Source: Crocodylus rhombifer
Lineage: Eukaryota > Chordata > Crocodylia > Crocodylidae
Length of the DNA: 64,000 bases
Direction: 5' to 3'
Assembly (NCBI GenBank): GCA_038503035.1
Contig: JAVSML010024429.1
Coordinates: forward strand, 45,978-109,977
The notes below the pieces were generated by a model. That model made no database searches. It was not told the origin of the DNA and worked only from the letters and a program-made list of their open reading frames with translations. The translations under genes and the position numbers were made by a program. This document shows positions 50,419 through 63,681 of the stretch, in pieces (the stretch's first letter is position 1; every line of letters begins with the position of its first letter).

Positions 50419-51784
50419 CACCGACCTCAGCAATATTATCACAGATGAGTAAGCAGAAACCAGGAAAGCCACTAAGAAAACCACACCAGTGGGAAGCCTT
50501 AAGAGAACGCCTCTGAACGAGAGCTTTGAGCTGGATTTCACGACGGATAGGGAGCGAGTCCTGGTAGCAGATAAAATGACTTGAATGCCTTCGCAATTCG
50601 TGTAATGTATAAGCATGGTCCTTTGGGAAGGGTGCAAAAAAAGTGGCAGCCGCTCACTGAGCCAGGCACCTTCTGCTTATTTTAAGGCAGGAGGTTTTCA
50701 GGCTGGTGGCTGAGAAAGTGCCGATTCCCCCTCCCCTTCTTCTGAAACGTGGTTTGCATGAAAGGGACCCTGGATTCCAGCACGTTGCCCTTTAATGTGG
50801 GGAATCTCCCTGATGCTCAGCGATTAGAAAAGGCAGCCTCTCATCAGGGTGCTAATTCATGATCCTTTACCCCACACCCACATCCATCTCTTTTCATACC
50901 TGCTTAGGTTTGGCTTATGCAGCTGACCGAATACAACATTTTTTAAGCATCCAACAGCTGAAAGGATCTGCAGCCCTTCTGTGAACTTCACCAAGAGATT
51001 CCTAAGGAGCACTTGCCCACCCCTGCCATCGCCTCCCCACAGAGGACAAATGCGGCAGCTATATAAACAGTGCAAAGCAATGGGTTAGGAAAGGAGGATT
51101 TTTTTTTCTTTCACTTCTCACGTCTGTTTGATTGAGCTCGAATCTTTGCTATTTTGTCTCCCCAAACTCAACTCTCCAACTGCCCCAGTCAGAGACCAGC
51201 TAGAATGACCCTGGCAAAGTCCCCAAGAATATGCAAAGGAGGCTGCAATCTGAGCTAGTAGGGCTTAAACCTTGCTTGAACCCGGGTAATCTGTACCAAT
51301 GCAGATCACCGCTCTCCTTTCCTGCAGGAGAGATTTGCATTGAGGGCAGCTACGCTGGCAGATGGCCACCAGTGACTTACCCTGAATCCAGGCATCAAGG
51401 TAGCCAAGACCTTAGTCAGCAAAAAAGGCTTCAGATGGGAAGCAGACATAAGTCTAGAGTTTATCGCATTCTCAGTCTATGCCATAGTGATCCAAGCATT
51501 CAAAGCAGGAACCATCATGCAGAAAACCAGTCGTGGCCAGAAGCCGTCAGTGGAGCCTTGAATGGAGGGCAAAATATGTTGCTACGACAGTCCTGCAACG
51601 GTACTTTCATTCATAACTTTCTTTCATAACTCCCATTCTTGTTTTCAAGAGCAGGAACTTATAGTCATTTTATATTTAAAACTACCTTGGCCAGAGCAGG
51701 CAGGAATGTTCTTGAAACCCAGATGTTCTGTGGAGGTGCATCGGCTCCGTCGGTTTTTGTTGGGTCTCCATTTCCGAGACATGT

Positions 51785-51935
51785 ACACGCGACAACCTAG
51801 CAGCGCGGGTGCTGCCCTGAGATATGGGAACCTGGGTCAAGTCCCCGATTCTGCCAGAGTAATCAGGGGCTTAAAACCCCCTACTGTGAGATGGAGCAAG
51901 GATTTGACCCAATCTCCCACATCCATTGCCTCTTT
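51785..51935 (+). repeat. tRNA-derived SINE-like sequence
   Basis: AGCAGCGCGGGTGCTGCCC followed by GAACCTGGGTCAAGTCCCC resembles the second half of a tRNA with a pol III B box. A second block, GGATTTGACCCAATCTCCC, is tRNA-SINE-like too. Family and limits are uncertain. Confidence 0.4.
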
Positions 51936-54900
51936 CCCAATCAAAAACGCTCAGTTTCCAGCTGCAAATAATGGCCTTTTTGACACCATTCCATTTCCAC
52001 GAGACCCTTTGGAAGTTCTTTTCCACCATGATGCAGAATAAGAAAAACTCACAACCCCGAAGTTACGACACAGTAGACGTGTCCTCTAGCCAGTTCTAAT
52101 CTTACCAGCTGGGCTGAACAAGGTCAAACCAGATTGGATACACCAGGCTCAGAAAGGTTTTAGATGCCCGACAGGCTTAACTCGGACTATGAGAGAAGGC
52201 TGTTGGGTGCGCTGGTCCACAGAAGGTGAGTGGAAGTAGGGGAAGTATTAAGAGTGTCGGAATAGAAAGATTTATTAGACGAGCACTGCTTCTGTAAAAC
52301 AATCCGCTCCATCAGGATGTGGCCATGCAATAGTTACTGGGAATGTGCCTTTCTAGTCCAGTCCAGCATCATACTACCTTCCCCTTCCCCTCCACTGAAA
52401 TCAAGCGGTTGGACATGTAGTTGGAAGAATGTCTATTTAATCCCTCTGTGAACTCTGCTTTGCAAATGGACTTTTGTCCTCTACATCATGACTTTCCTTG
52501 TAAGGAGTCCCAGCCCCAAACCACCACCTAGTGTAGGTAGCAAGGACTATACAACAAATGCATCTTTTAAACCTCCTACTTAAGGATGCCAGCAGACTGC
52601 CTGCAGGGGTCAAGAGCTCCCAGCACATTAAGCTTCAGACCCCACAGATTGCTCTTCACCTTATACTGCAGATGACGATTCTAGTCCCTGGGAAAGGCAG
52701 GATACTGGATTGGTTGGAGTCCATCTACAGTCTGAGCGGTGGTCTTTCCAAAAGCTCTGTTCACATTTCTGCTCCCTACTGCACTGCTGACTGGGGAGAG
52801 GGGCAGGGAAAACAGGAATACATACACGTGTAAAAACAGATTAGCTTCTCGGTGGGACATCACATCGTGCTTCTTCACAAGGAATAAATCTAGACGGAAG
52901 CTTCAGTCCTGCAGGTAAGAGTGAAAAATGAAGGTGGACATAAAGGGGAGCTCTATCACATGTCCCTATTAATCCCTCATTCAAGTGGAGACACCAAGAG
53001 TTAACAACTGACAGGAAACCTGGCCAGGATGAAAGCAAGGAGAAAAATGACTCTGGTGGTGCCCAGCGCTCAGCAAAAAACTCAGTGACTTCAACTAGGC
53101 AGCATAACCCCGGTAAGTAGATCCTCATGTGAGAAGCATCGGCCCTCAGATCTATGCTGTGTTATGAAACACAGAGCGCGTGTCTGTTTCAGGGAGGGAC
53201 CCCAATGGGCTTATAGTCAGGAAAAGGAGTTGCTGTTTCACCTTTATCTCAGGGATATCAATGCTGTTTCCCAGTTCCTTGCTGTCAGCCTACAGATTGT
53301 CAGTGCTGCTGGGAGACACTGGCACCGTACAGGAGAGCAGATTCGGGTGTTTCGGGATACCACCTTCTGCATCACTGCAGGGAGCTAAACTAGATGATCC
53401 TCCAGGTCCCTGCCAACTTTGAATTTAGATAAATTTGAGGCAAAAAATGCCTGAAGGGCAAAAGCCTCACAAGCTGAACTGCCTAAAAAAAAGATCTGTG
53501 TCACACACAGTCACCAGCAACAGACAGGCCTTGAGATACCCAACAGAAGGAGGTATTGGAAGGAGCAGAGTCCTGTTTTGCTACCAACAGTGCAGAATTG
53601 GTGGCAGGCAGCCCTGGTCCATGGAAGTGCCCAGTGAATTTTCCCGTCCTTTTCCATCTGGAATAAAGCCCACACGCACCCCGCATTTGCTGCTATAAAC
53701 ATCACCTTCCACAATTAGACTGGACTGCACCAAACTGTGAGATTTTTGCAAGTGGTGAGTTATGATTGAAGCCAGCATTTCCACACCAGTTCTACACAGT
53801 TTTTTTCCATGGAAAGTATTTACTATGACCTTCCCAGGTGTTCCCAGACTTTGGCTTTGTTTTGTTGATCCTTTCATAGGCTAAGAGCTATCTGGGGTTT
53901 GCCACACAGTTCCAACCATCTCCATGAAATAAGAGGAGCAAGAACGTATTCAAAACATTTCAACTTGGGTTGAGCCCTCTAAAAAGAGCTGGGGAATGCC
54001 CACAGTGCTCCTTTTAAAGGGTGCCGAGCTGGTTTTTGAAGAGCCTGGATTTAACTGCCATCCTCATGGGTGGAGTAAAGGAATAAGCCAAGTCCTGGTG
54101 GCTGGATTTGAAGGGAGCAAATGGCCTTTTAGGATCTCAGGCCAGTAATATTTGCTATGCTGCAGAACAGTGAATTTGTAAGGCAAAGTGCCAGGCAGAT
54201 TCAACCCCCAGGTCACTGGGCCCCTGGTACAAAGAACAGAGACAAAATTAGCTAAAGCATTTTTTTTCACTGCCAGAGCCCATGTGTTCATTTATTGTGC
54301 AAAGAAGCAAAAACAACTCTCTTCAACTTCTGAACACCCACAGCTCACAGCTAGGAGGTCTAACTGCTTTCATTCAAACAACTGTTGCCGGTTAAAAACG
54401 AGCATTTTACCCCACAACCACAGGCTACCACTAATTATTAAACAGAAAACCAGCTATAGAATAAAGAATGTAGTAGCCACACAGAACTCCTTAAAGAGCT
54501 ATTGCTATTTAACCCCTGTTCCATCTTTGACTGTTTTCTCAAACGAGGTGCCCTGTCTTTTGGCCTTGCATGCTTCTCTAGGAAAAGATCTCTGGCAAGC
54601 GCTTTAGCTCTAATTAAAGAGCAAGATCTACCTGTTCTTGAAGGCAAATTACTAGCTCAAAAATTCAAGTTACTGACTTGCAGTGATCAGGGAAGGCATG
54701 GATAGTACTGGGAATCCAAACTTTTTAAGTGTAGGGTATCTGGATTTGATGTTCCAGTTTAGCCCATGCAGAGATGAGCTTGATTTATGACACTGTATTT
54801 GGCTATTATAACTGGCGTGAAGCCTTTAAGGGGTGAAAAAGGTATAAACCAAGCTCTCTTCAGAAAGCAGACATTGATAGCTCTGTATCACATGCATCTT

Positions 54901-55694
54901 TGTCATTTCACATATAACTACTTTCTTCGCAGGTCACGAGAAAATTGCCCGGCTCCTAATGCAGCACCTCAAGTCAACAGCTCAATAACAAAGCCCTTGG
55001 TTGCCACTTTATAACTACAGCTGCAGAGGAATATGACTGCAATAAGAATGAGATTAAGATTTTACATTGTCCCATGAGTTCAACTCTCCTCATTGCCTGA
55101 ACAGAAAAATCTATTTGATTATGAAGTGCAACTGCAAGGCTCTTCTGTCAAGGGTAGCTGAAGCACAGCCCCCACGGTGAATAAACCCCCTTTGAAAAGA
55201 ACTTTCTTCAAGTGTCAAATCCAAATTCTCAGGTGTGAATGAAGCTGGCTGGATAGCTTCCAAACCAGCAACCACAACCCATAGCTTGCAGACACATTGC
55301 CCTCAAGATCCTCTAACGCTGCCTGTGGCCAGAGGAAATCAGAAAGCTAAAACTCAGGCTGACAGGGAAAGCAAGGCCTGATGTTGCCCACAGCATACTA
55401 TCTGCACTCTCTTGTGCCCATAGGTCAGCGGAGATTGGAGACAACCACTGTGCCAAAGATCTCCCAAATCGCACCATATCTTGCTATAACAGTAACAATT
55501 AAACAGGGTTCCCAATAAAACCATGTATAACCTGATGCATTCTCCCCCTCTTATATAACACGTGCCCCAAGCCTTCAGATTTTCCTTCTGAAGCATTCTA
55601 GGGATCTAGATAGGTAGAAATACTAGGTAGATAACCAAGTGCTATTAGGAAGTGCCCTTTATGTACTGCAGGGCTCCCCACAGAATTATACCCT

Positions 55695-58600
55695 TCACAA
55701 AGAGCTGCTTCTCCACGACAGCAATAAAAATGCTGCCTCCCAAAGGGTTTCGTACTCCAGGTTTGCCAGGAAGCACATCTTCATCTTTGTTTCTACCCTG
55801 CTTTTGTCCACCAGCCCCTCCATCAGCAAAGTGGCAGCCGACTGGCAGAGAAGCCAGCCAATCATCTTGTCCAGATGCAGGTTTTTTGAAGCCAGGATTC
55901 GTTCACCCCAGAGGCTTAAGTGAAGCACGTTTGCTGCAACTCTAGCAGATAGTCTCTGAAACGAGAGAGGGGAGAGAAAATATGGGCATCTTGCTGAATC
56001 ACACGTGAGTCGTTAGCAGGTAAATAGAAATGTTCGTTTGCAGCCCCACAGCACATTCCAACTAGCACTTTGTGGCTCTTATGTGGCTCCTGTGTTCGAG
56101 CCCTATCAGTCAAGGTCCATTACATGCCTGCAACCCAACTTCACTGCAACCTGCAAAACCATTCAGTGTCAAGAAGTGGATCCTGTATCCTACTGTCAGT
56201 GATGTCCCATGACAGTTTTCTACAGTCATTTGAATTGCGGTGGCATCAAGGGGCACCAATTGTGGACTGGGCAACTCACTGGGCTGAGCACTCTACCAAC
56301 ACTACTCTGGACAGTGACGCACCACCTGAAACTCTGCTTGCAAAATCAGTCGCAACAGCTCTCACCTTGCTGGGATCCCGCAGAAGTAGCATCCTCACTA
56401 CCTGCTTCACCTCAAAGGGCACAGCCTCTGGCAGTGCTGGCAGCTGGCTTTCTTGGTAACTTCTGCTTTCCAGAGTGGATCTCCCTGGGCCATAGAAAGG
56501 ATTACACAGTCCAAGGATTTCATATGCAATAGCTCCAACTGTCCACGTGTCTGCTTTACTGTAGTCAATCACCATGCTTGGACCAGGTTGTGCTGTGACC
56601 ACCTGCAGAAGAGGCACCATAGGAGACATATGGGAAAGTTTAAATAAATGGCATAAACATATTTGACGTCTTGGTATATCTACTTCTCTGCATAAAACAC
56701 TTATAAGGGGCAGATCAGCATTTCCACTGGGACAAACAAATAAAGAAATTGGATAGTGCAACAATACCTCCAACAACCAATATATTACATTAAGGCAAGA
56801 ATGGCTATATAACCAGTCACAGACAGACCTTTACCAAGTACTAAAGTGGCTACAGACTGATGAACTGTATTAGCAAGCATTCAAATATTTTACAGTGTGT
56901 CGTGGGAAAGAATATATAATGAAGGGGATAGTTGAGAGTCCTCCAAGATCTGTTATTCTGGATCTAATTCTACTTGTATTGAGTGTAATGGCAAAATGTT
57001 CATGGATTTAGTTGGGATCAAGTCTGTAACTACCAAACAGAGATGACCATTACAGAAGGAATTACCTCAGGTGCCATAAGACAGCCATTGCCTCCCCGAT
57101 CCACATACCAGCTGGTAAAAGGCAGTCTCAAGCCAGTATTTTCTTCAGCCAAACAGCAACCGAAATCTGTGATCACCAGCCAGGGACAGCCAACTGTTAA
57201 GGACAAAAAAGTAAATGAGTTAACACTGAACCCAGGTGTGCACTGGGGTCTTGGTTGTACCTAACTGCCAGTCATTATGAATTACTGGAATCTTTCCTCA
57301 TAGGGATCTTTCCAGCCACAATTTCTTTTCCCTCTCTCCCCTCTTCAGTATTAATAGTTAGAAGCTTTGATTTTTGTAAAGGAAAAGCAATTTGTCCATT
57401 TCTCTGTGAAAAGTACCATTTATCCATACCAAGGTTTCAGTGATTCTGCCTCACTGTGAGGCAGTATGTGATTTTTTTCCTTCTGAGGTTATGTGAAGCA
57501 AGACACTCAAGATCACCTATACAGTTCCCATTAAAATTCAGACACTTCGCTAATGGGAGCAAGTACAAATGCCTGATGGGCAGAACAGAAGCATGTACAG
57601 CGTTCTGTCCTCAGGCATAAGAAGCAGAGCTGCTGTTGAATGATACGAGAGACATACTGGTGTGTCAGGTCTAATGGAGCTTCACTAGAACAGGACAGAA
57701 ATGAAGACACGCAAGGTTAAGATTTAACTGGGGGTGGAGGAACGTTTTAGGGTTTTTTTTATCTGTAGCAAATACAGAAGAGAGGAGTCGGTGAATGTTT
57801 GCTCTGGTTAATGGTTACTGTCCTGGTGATGAGCGAAAAACTGCAAAGCAGAATCATTGATCTCCAGACCCTGATCTATAGAAATTGAAGTATTAAATCT
57901 ATCCTAACTTCGTTTGCTACAGCCCCGGAAAGGAGCTGCCTTCCAGAAACCAAAATTGCCAGGAGAGCTTTTGAAAACCCTCTGGAGGAATTACAATCGG
58001 ATCTTTAATTACACAGTCCTGGGTGCCTGCTGTATTTTCCCGTCCATTAGTATCTCAGTCATGCTGAAGCAGTGCTCAGGTAATTAAAATCTCAGTTAAA
58101 GAGGGTGACAGTGGAACAAGATGAAAGTGCTTTTGGCTTTAACAGTCTGTTTGTTTCCTCTGCTCTCAACTAATGTTTAATGATCCTAAGGTGCTGCATT
58201 ATTAACCTATCTGTGCTGTGGGATTTTAGAAAATGCTCTCTGCTGCCTGGCAAGCCACAGATGAAGCAAACACACCTTAGACCTTCATAAATGGAGCACT
58301 GTATGCTACTGCCTGCCCATGGTTCCTGACATCGCGCAGTTAGCAAGCAGTCATACTTGCCCATTGTGCTTTGCACCGAAATAGCACCTTATGTTGGAAT
58401 ATCTCCAAGCATTTTACAAACGTGACACAAACATCCTCCAACGCCCCATCAGGTCAGAAGCAATATCTCCCTTTCTCAGATGGGGAAATGGGTTGAGGGA
58501 AACCAAATCACTTCCCAGATGCTGCAAAATCTGTAACCTCTCAGGCGGGTTCCTTCCCAGTTACATACTGTGGCTGGGTCTTCCAGAAGGAGCTCAAGCA

Positions 58601-60490
58601 GGTCTATACAGTCTCTGACCATGCCGGGGCACACCTGCCATGAAAATATCCCCCATCCATTTGTTTCTACGTTAATGGGCTGCACAATTCAAAAAGGATG
58701 TGGAGAAGCTTGAGAGGGTGCAGAGAAGAGCCACGCGCATGATCAGAGGTCAGGAAAACAGACCTTATAATGACAGGCTGAGAGCCACGGGGCTCTTTAG
58801 CCTGAAAAAGCGCAGGCTCAGGGGTGATCTGATGGCCACCTACAAGCTGATCAGGGGTGACCACCAGTATCTGGGGGAACATTTGTTCACCAGAGCGCCC
58901 CAAGGGATGACAAGTTTGAACGGTCATAAACTACTGCAAGACCATTTCAGGCTGCACATAAGGAAGAATTTCTTTACTGTCTGAGCCCCCAAGGTCTGGA
59001 ACAGCCTGCCATCAGAGGTGGTTCAAGCACCTACATTGAACACCTTCAAGAGCAAATTGGATGCTTATCTTGCTGGGATCCTATGACCCCAGCTGACTTC
59101 CTGCCCTTCAGGCAGGGGGCTGGACTCGATGATCTTCCGAGGTCCCTTCCAGCCCTAATGTCTATGAAAGTACCAGTATCCCCTGTAACATGGCTGCTTT
59201 TTAAGCCCTGCTGGGCATGTATCCACCAGTTCACCCATAACAGTATGCCCCAAACAGCAGCTGTGCCATACCGAGCATGTACATTAGCACAAGCAAGCAT
59301 GGTGTGTTTTCTCTGGTGTTTAGGTCAGTACAGGCATGCCCCCTGCCACTAGTTAAATTACTCCCTTGAACTCACTTTTGTCCAACTGTACTCATCAAGT
59401 TACATACCGGAATCAAACTCAACGAGGATGTTGTCTGATTTTAAATCCCGGTGGGCTATTCCATGTCGAACGAGATGGTCCACACCTTCCAGCAGCTGTA
59501 AAATCATCATGGTGCCGAGGTGGACATCCGGAGTCCTGTCTTGCAGGTACTGGCGCAGGGTGCAGGGATAACTGCAGAGACAGCAGGTGTATTAGCATTC
59601 TGGAGCTCTAGAGCTAACATTCGTCTCTGTGTTACAGGCATCTGACTGAAAATACCTCACTATGGCATTTACTAGTTTCTGTCCACTCACTCACTTCCCT
59701 CCAGAGGCCTATACTTGGCAACATGACACACACAGTCCTATTTGCAGGGGGCCTCTTAATCTTCATTCTGTATTTTGAGTGCATTAGTGCAGAAACCATA
59801 AGCAAGCCCAAGAAAGCAATGAGATACAATGCAGTGAGAGCACTTTTCCAGAGCCAGGTTGCTCAAAGCAGCAAGAAGGAAAGGGGAATGGAGCTATCTC
59901 CCTACAAAGTGCTTCAGTCCAGTAAATGCCATGACATGCCCTCTGCAAAGGAAAAGGCAGTTAAAAAAATAGAGAAAGGCCAGAGTTAGTGAGTCACTTC
60001 TGCATCAACCCTGTATGTACAGGCATACAGGGTATGTACAGGCATACAACTGAAGAGGTGGAGCAAGTGCATTGGAAAACTTAGAAGTGCTCCCTCTTCC
60101 TTCACTGAATTCACTGAAACTTATTACTATGAAGAGGAACAAGCTTTCAGTGTCTGACAAAAGTTAAAAGCTTGGGAACAAGAAAAAGGTAAAAAAAAGG
60201 CAAAGCTCTGTAAGTGCGTTCTCATCTTCAGAAACAAGCCAAACCAAAACATCACTGAACGGTCATGTGACAAGTCTGAGCAAGTTAAAAAGTTCCTCCC
60301 TACTTACTTTTTCATCACTAAGAAGAGTGTGCGGCTGTGACCAATCCCCTGGGGGTTCAGGCTTAATGGGAGAACATCTGGATAGTCTGTATAAGCTCCA
60401 GGCAGCAAAGGCACAGAGGATGTAAAAGCTCGGATCACCTGGATTATGTTGGGATGAGGTTCTAATCTCTTCTTCCCAAAGATGCGTTTC
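55695..60490 (-). CDS. PINK1: PTEN-induced kinase 1, exons 4-8 only
   Basis: Exons in transcript order: 60490-60308 (183 bp), 59571-59408 (164), 57193-57066 (128), 56602-56366 (237), 55955-55695 (261 with stop). Their lengths match human exons 4-7 exactly and exon 8 closely. PINK1 is a Ser/Thr kinase that builds up on damaged mitochondria and phosphorylates ubiquitin and Parkin. The visible part covers most of the kinase domain and the C-terminal extension. It contains the catalytic loop HRDLKSDN in the 59.5 kb exon. DFGCCLA and [10 protein letters not shown] are in the 57.1 kb exon, and [15 protein letters not shown] follows. The C-terminus ends WRSSSL. One odd residue is Val before GCPW at the exon 5/6 junction, where human has Asp. 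Exon 4 begins in phase 2, so upstream exons are required. The targeting signal, transmembrane segment, glycine loop and ATP-binding Lys (human Lys219) were not found in the 3 kb before CDA. Confidence 0.95.
58375..58560 (-). repeat. MIR-like SINE, reverse orientation
   Basis: CAAGCATTTTACAAACGTG, then a stretch to CTCAGATGGGGAAATGGG and CCAAATCACTTCCCAGATGC, follows the order of a reverse-complemented MIR. It lies in the PINK1 intron between exons 5 and 6, next to a CR1 fragment. Confidence 0.65.
58683..59168 (+). mobile_element. CR1 LINE 3' fragment
   Basis: The sequence encodes [17 protein letters not shown] near 58700, the same C-terminal region as in the 25.8 kb CR1 copy, and is highly similar at DNA level. 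It ends in the CR1 3' terminus CTTCCAGCCCTAATGTCTATG near 59165. The orientation is opposite to PINK1, whose intron it occupies. Confidence 0.9.
60013..60050. repeat. Short tandem duplication, 2 x 19 bp
   Basis: GTATGTACAGGCATACA begins at 60013 and again at 60032, in the PINK1 intron between exons 4 and 5. The unit is itself partly palindromic. Confidence 0.85.
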
Positions 60491-61169
60491 CTGTTTCAAC
60501 ATAATTGATACATCTGTTAAGACAGGGAAATTAAAACCCTAAAAGCAACTGTAGAATAGCAAATTACAGGCACTTGCATATTTGTTATTTTTTAACAATC
60601 CAGCCCCTCTCCACTGAAAGGCTAGGAAAGCGGTTAAGCATTCTGCTCACTTGGGAACAGAGCTACAATTAAGACTGCTAAGTGCCATTAAAGACATACC
60701 ATTAAAACATACCTACTAAAATATGCCTCACGGTCATTAAAAACTTCTAAACACTGGAAAATTAGACAACTCTAATGCCTCCCCTCAATGACCATAAAGC
60801 CCTGCAGCAACTTTCCTAATCAGACCCTGTCTTGCAATCTAGCTCGCACAGGCACTTTTGTGTGCCCGCACGGAGCGCTCACTGCCTTCAGCAAGGTTCT
60901 GCAAAGGTCAAGAGAACTTCAGAGAGGTACCATCATCTGTGTGCACAGCTCTGATTGCAGCGTGGGAGCCTAAACCTTGGTCACTCTGCAAAGACAATCT
61001 TTGTACTGATAACTCATTGTCCTGGGGGGGGGCTGGGGCAGCTCAGACTGAAGGGGGAACATGAACTGTAGTTTTGACCCACTCCATTGATCACAAGTAA
61101 AAGATACAACTGGGCCCTGGCCATGATATACGTTAGACTCCCCTTGCTCTAGACTGGTAGAGACCAAGC

Positions 61170-61310
61170 TTCTTGCCAGGCATGCCACAAACTAAGTCTG
61201 TGCCTTCCTCTAGTGCCACTTCAATCCCCTTCTGCCACTTTCTGCCCCCATCCAATCTGCCACATGCCGCACACAGGGACTACCCATGTCACTTGGAGTT
61301 GGCCACCCCG
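61170..61310. repeat. Unnamed dispersed repeat, copy 2
   Basis: This is the partner of 23362-23520. Matching blocks lie at 61177 and 61217, in the same order and with almost the same spacing. The copies have diverged between blocks. Confidence 0.65.
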
Positions 61311-62394
61311 GTTTAGATAATGATAAATTCCAGGCGATAAACTTCTATCATTTCCTACAAGATGCAGTTTATCACTCTGCCATGAGAGGGCATTCAAAAC
61401 ATTTGTTTCATCAGTGATTTAAAGACAAAGGATTAAATTGAGAAAAACAGCATTTTCCATCAATGTGATTGCTGAACATGAGCCATCAGCGCTTCCCCTG
61501 CTAAGCTCTAGTGAGAACGATTAAAATCACAACATATCCCTTCACTTCACTGCAAATCCTAGTAACCTTTGCATGCTAGTTTTTTAATTAGAGAAGGTCA
61601 GGGCTAGTCAAACAGACGTGCTGTTTAGTCAGGTTCAAGGAAGAAGTCATCTGTTTTGAAGATGTTGATTTTATAACTGGAGGCAGAAGCAAGATCAAAT
61701 TGATGCTGGGAATGCAAAACCAAGCCATCTATTTTCCAGCATACACAGGAAGTGCCCATTAAAATAAATGCAAATTACATGTGTGCCCATGCATGCCAAT
61801 TATCTATTTGGTTTGGCTGTTATATTCTGAGGACAGCAATGTACCAAGCAGCACTTATTATTTGTGTTGGCAGATGAGATGCATTTGAAATTTAAAACAG
61901 ACAATCTGGACTCTGGACTACACTGTTTAAACTTAAAAAAAAAAAGTGTTGACAACGATACAATTTGACTGGAAAACAGCTCTTTCTTGCCTTGATATTG
62001 TGAACAGAGACACTCAAAAGCATTTTAAAATTTTAATGTGCTTTGTCATTTTTATACTACTGATTTACTACTTAGTTTAGCGTGTGAGAACAGGGTTTCA
62101 GCCATTTTCCTCTTTTGGCTGGTCACTCATAGATAATTTCACATAAATCTTCTGTACCAGCAAAGTGTTTCCTCTGATAATTATGTAAATTAGGGAGATG
62201 TCTCTACTTCTTTTTAAAAACCAAATCGTGCGTGGGGTCCAATCTGATCTGACCTTCTTTTGAAAGGCTTCAATCACAAAAGAGGCTGCAAGGACGTACC
62301 TTTGGAGTTGCCTGTGCACATATTCACATTAAAATATTTCCCTCTCCTCTTAGTAACAAAGACAATGTATTGCTTTGACATAGTTCACCACTAG

Positions 62395-62575
62395 GCCCCA
62401 AAGCACTTTTCAAAGATGGTCAATAGTATAACTGTCCCAATTTCACAAATGGGAGAATGGGACACAGAGGTGAAAGGGTTAGTCCACTGGCATCCAGCAG
62501 TCCAGGGGCACGGCTGGATTCAGAGCCCAGGTCTCCATAGTCCCAGCCTAGTGCTCTGCCCTTCAGGCATATCAT
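62395..62575 (-). repeat. MIR SINE, reverse orientation
   Basis: CAATTTCACAAATGGGAG, ACACAGAGGTGAAAGGGTTA, GATTCAGAGCCCAGGTCTCC and AGTGCTCTGCCCTT follow one another as in a reverse-complemented MIR, including the tRNA-like head at the right end. Confidence 0.75.
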
Positions 62576-62743
62576 TACCCGAAAGAGGAGTGAGTTTTAA
62601 TATGTGTATTTCCTTTACAACAGTGACAGCACCACTGACATGTTCCCAGTCCCTTAACCCAAGTTCTCATCCAGGGAAATGAGGTTGGGCAGGACTATTT
62701 CCATGGATGCACCACCAAGCAACCCCCTCAACTGCAGGAAATT

Positions 62744-63018
62744 TTCGGTGGTGGCAGATGACAGAACAAGGAGCAATGGGCTCAAGTCACAGCAAGGGGA
62801 ATTTAGGTTAGAAATTAGGAAAAACTCTCACTAGGAGGGTAGAGAAGCACTGGAACAGGTTACCCAGAGAGGTAGTGGAGTCTCCATCCTTGGAGGTTAA
62901 GACCTGGCTAGGCAAAACCTTGGCTGAGATGACGTCGTTGGGGCCGGTCCTGCCCTGAGCAGGGGGTTGGACTAGATGCGACCTCCCAAGGTCCCTTCAA
63001 CCCTCATTTTCTACAATA
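62744..63018 (+). mobile_element. CR1-like LINE 3' fragment
   Basis: The stretch contains GGGCTCAAGTCACAGCAAGG, ACTGGAACAGGTTACCCAGA and CAGGGGGTTGGACTAGATG near its end. These are the standard 3' UTR blocks of CR1 elements in sense orientation. It belongs to a different subfamily from the copies at 25.8 and 58.7 kb. Confidence 0.85.
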
Positions 63019-63567
63019 CTAAGTGCTACTGGGGAGCTAATACCTTCTTCTCCATTGGTATCAGCTAATGCCCCAACTCCTGAAGGCACACTGTATTTTC
63101 CAGGGTGGCAGGATTTAGAAGAAATGTACAAACAGATCCTGTCCCCTTCTGGTCACTAGTTATAATAACTCCTTTTTAACACGTTTGGAAACATCAGCCT
63201 GGTATTATGACCCGAGTCTATTCTGAATGATACCCCACCTCACCGGACTCCAGGCAAGTTGCCAATGGAATATCACATTCTTCTTAGTGTCCTCTCTTAA
63301 ATATTACATAGGTACCATCGCATGGGTAATTACTGGCTTTCCAGCTTCTAGTAAGAAGGTAATATTTTAAAACATCTTAATCAAAGCTTCCTTAATCCCC
63401 TTAAAAAAAACCCCAAAACATAAAAGCACCTTTATCTGAGAGCTGCGGAAGCTGAGTGATGATTGAGAAGGCAGAAGTGTCATCAAAGCTTCATCTGCAA
63501 GGCAGGAAGTGGAAGATTGTTCAAAGCCTCCTCAGTGCCGTTACAGGCCACGTGCCCCATGCATTCT

Positions 63568-63681
<114 letters not shown>

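Larger units (their letters stand above)
49406..55694. other. Intergenic spacer between AGMAT and PINK1
   Basis: About 6.3 kb with no exon I can recognise on either strand. The left end should hold the AGMAT promoter; it is moderately GC-rich up to about 49.5 kb. The right end should hold the PINK1 3' UTR; a minus-strand AATAAA at 54291-54296 is one possible end. A microsatellite and a tRNA-like SINE lie inside. Neither DDOST (the PINK1 neighbour in human) nor DDI2 (the AGMAT neighbour) was seen. Confidence 0.55.
60491..63567. other. Interval between PINK1 exon 4 and the CDA stop codon
   Basis: By gene order this 3.1 kb should contain PINK1 exons 1-3 and its promoter. I could not find the expected 89 bp exon 3 (ending in a frame like EYGAVTYR), exon 2, or a GC-rich first exon. 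A copy of the unnamed dispersed repeat, a MIR and a CR1 fragment occupy part of it. The remainder is A/T-rich and unassigned. Confidence 0.5.

Noticed and set aside
53330..53430. A short CR1 tail around CTAGATGATCCTCCAGG
   Set aside because: The similarity covers only about 30 bases and lacks the other CR1 3' blocks.
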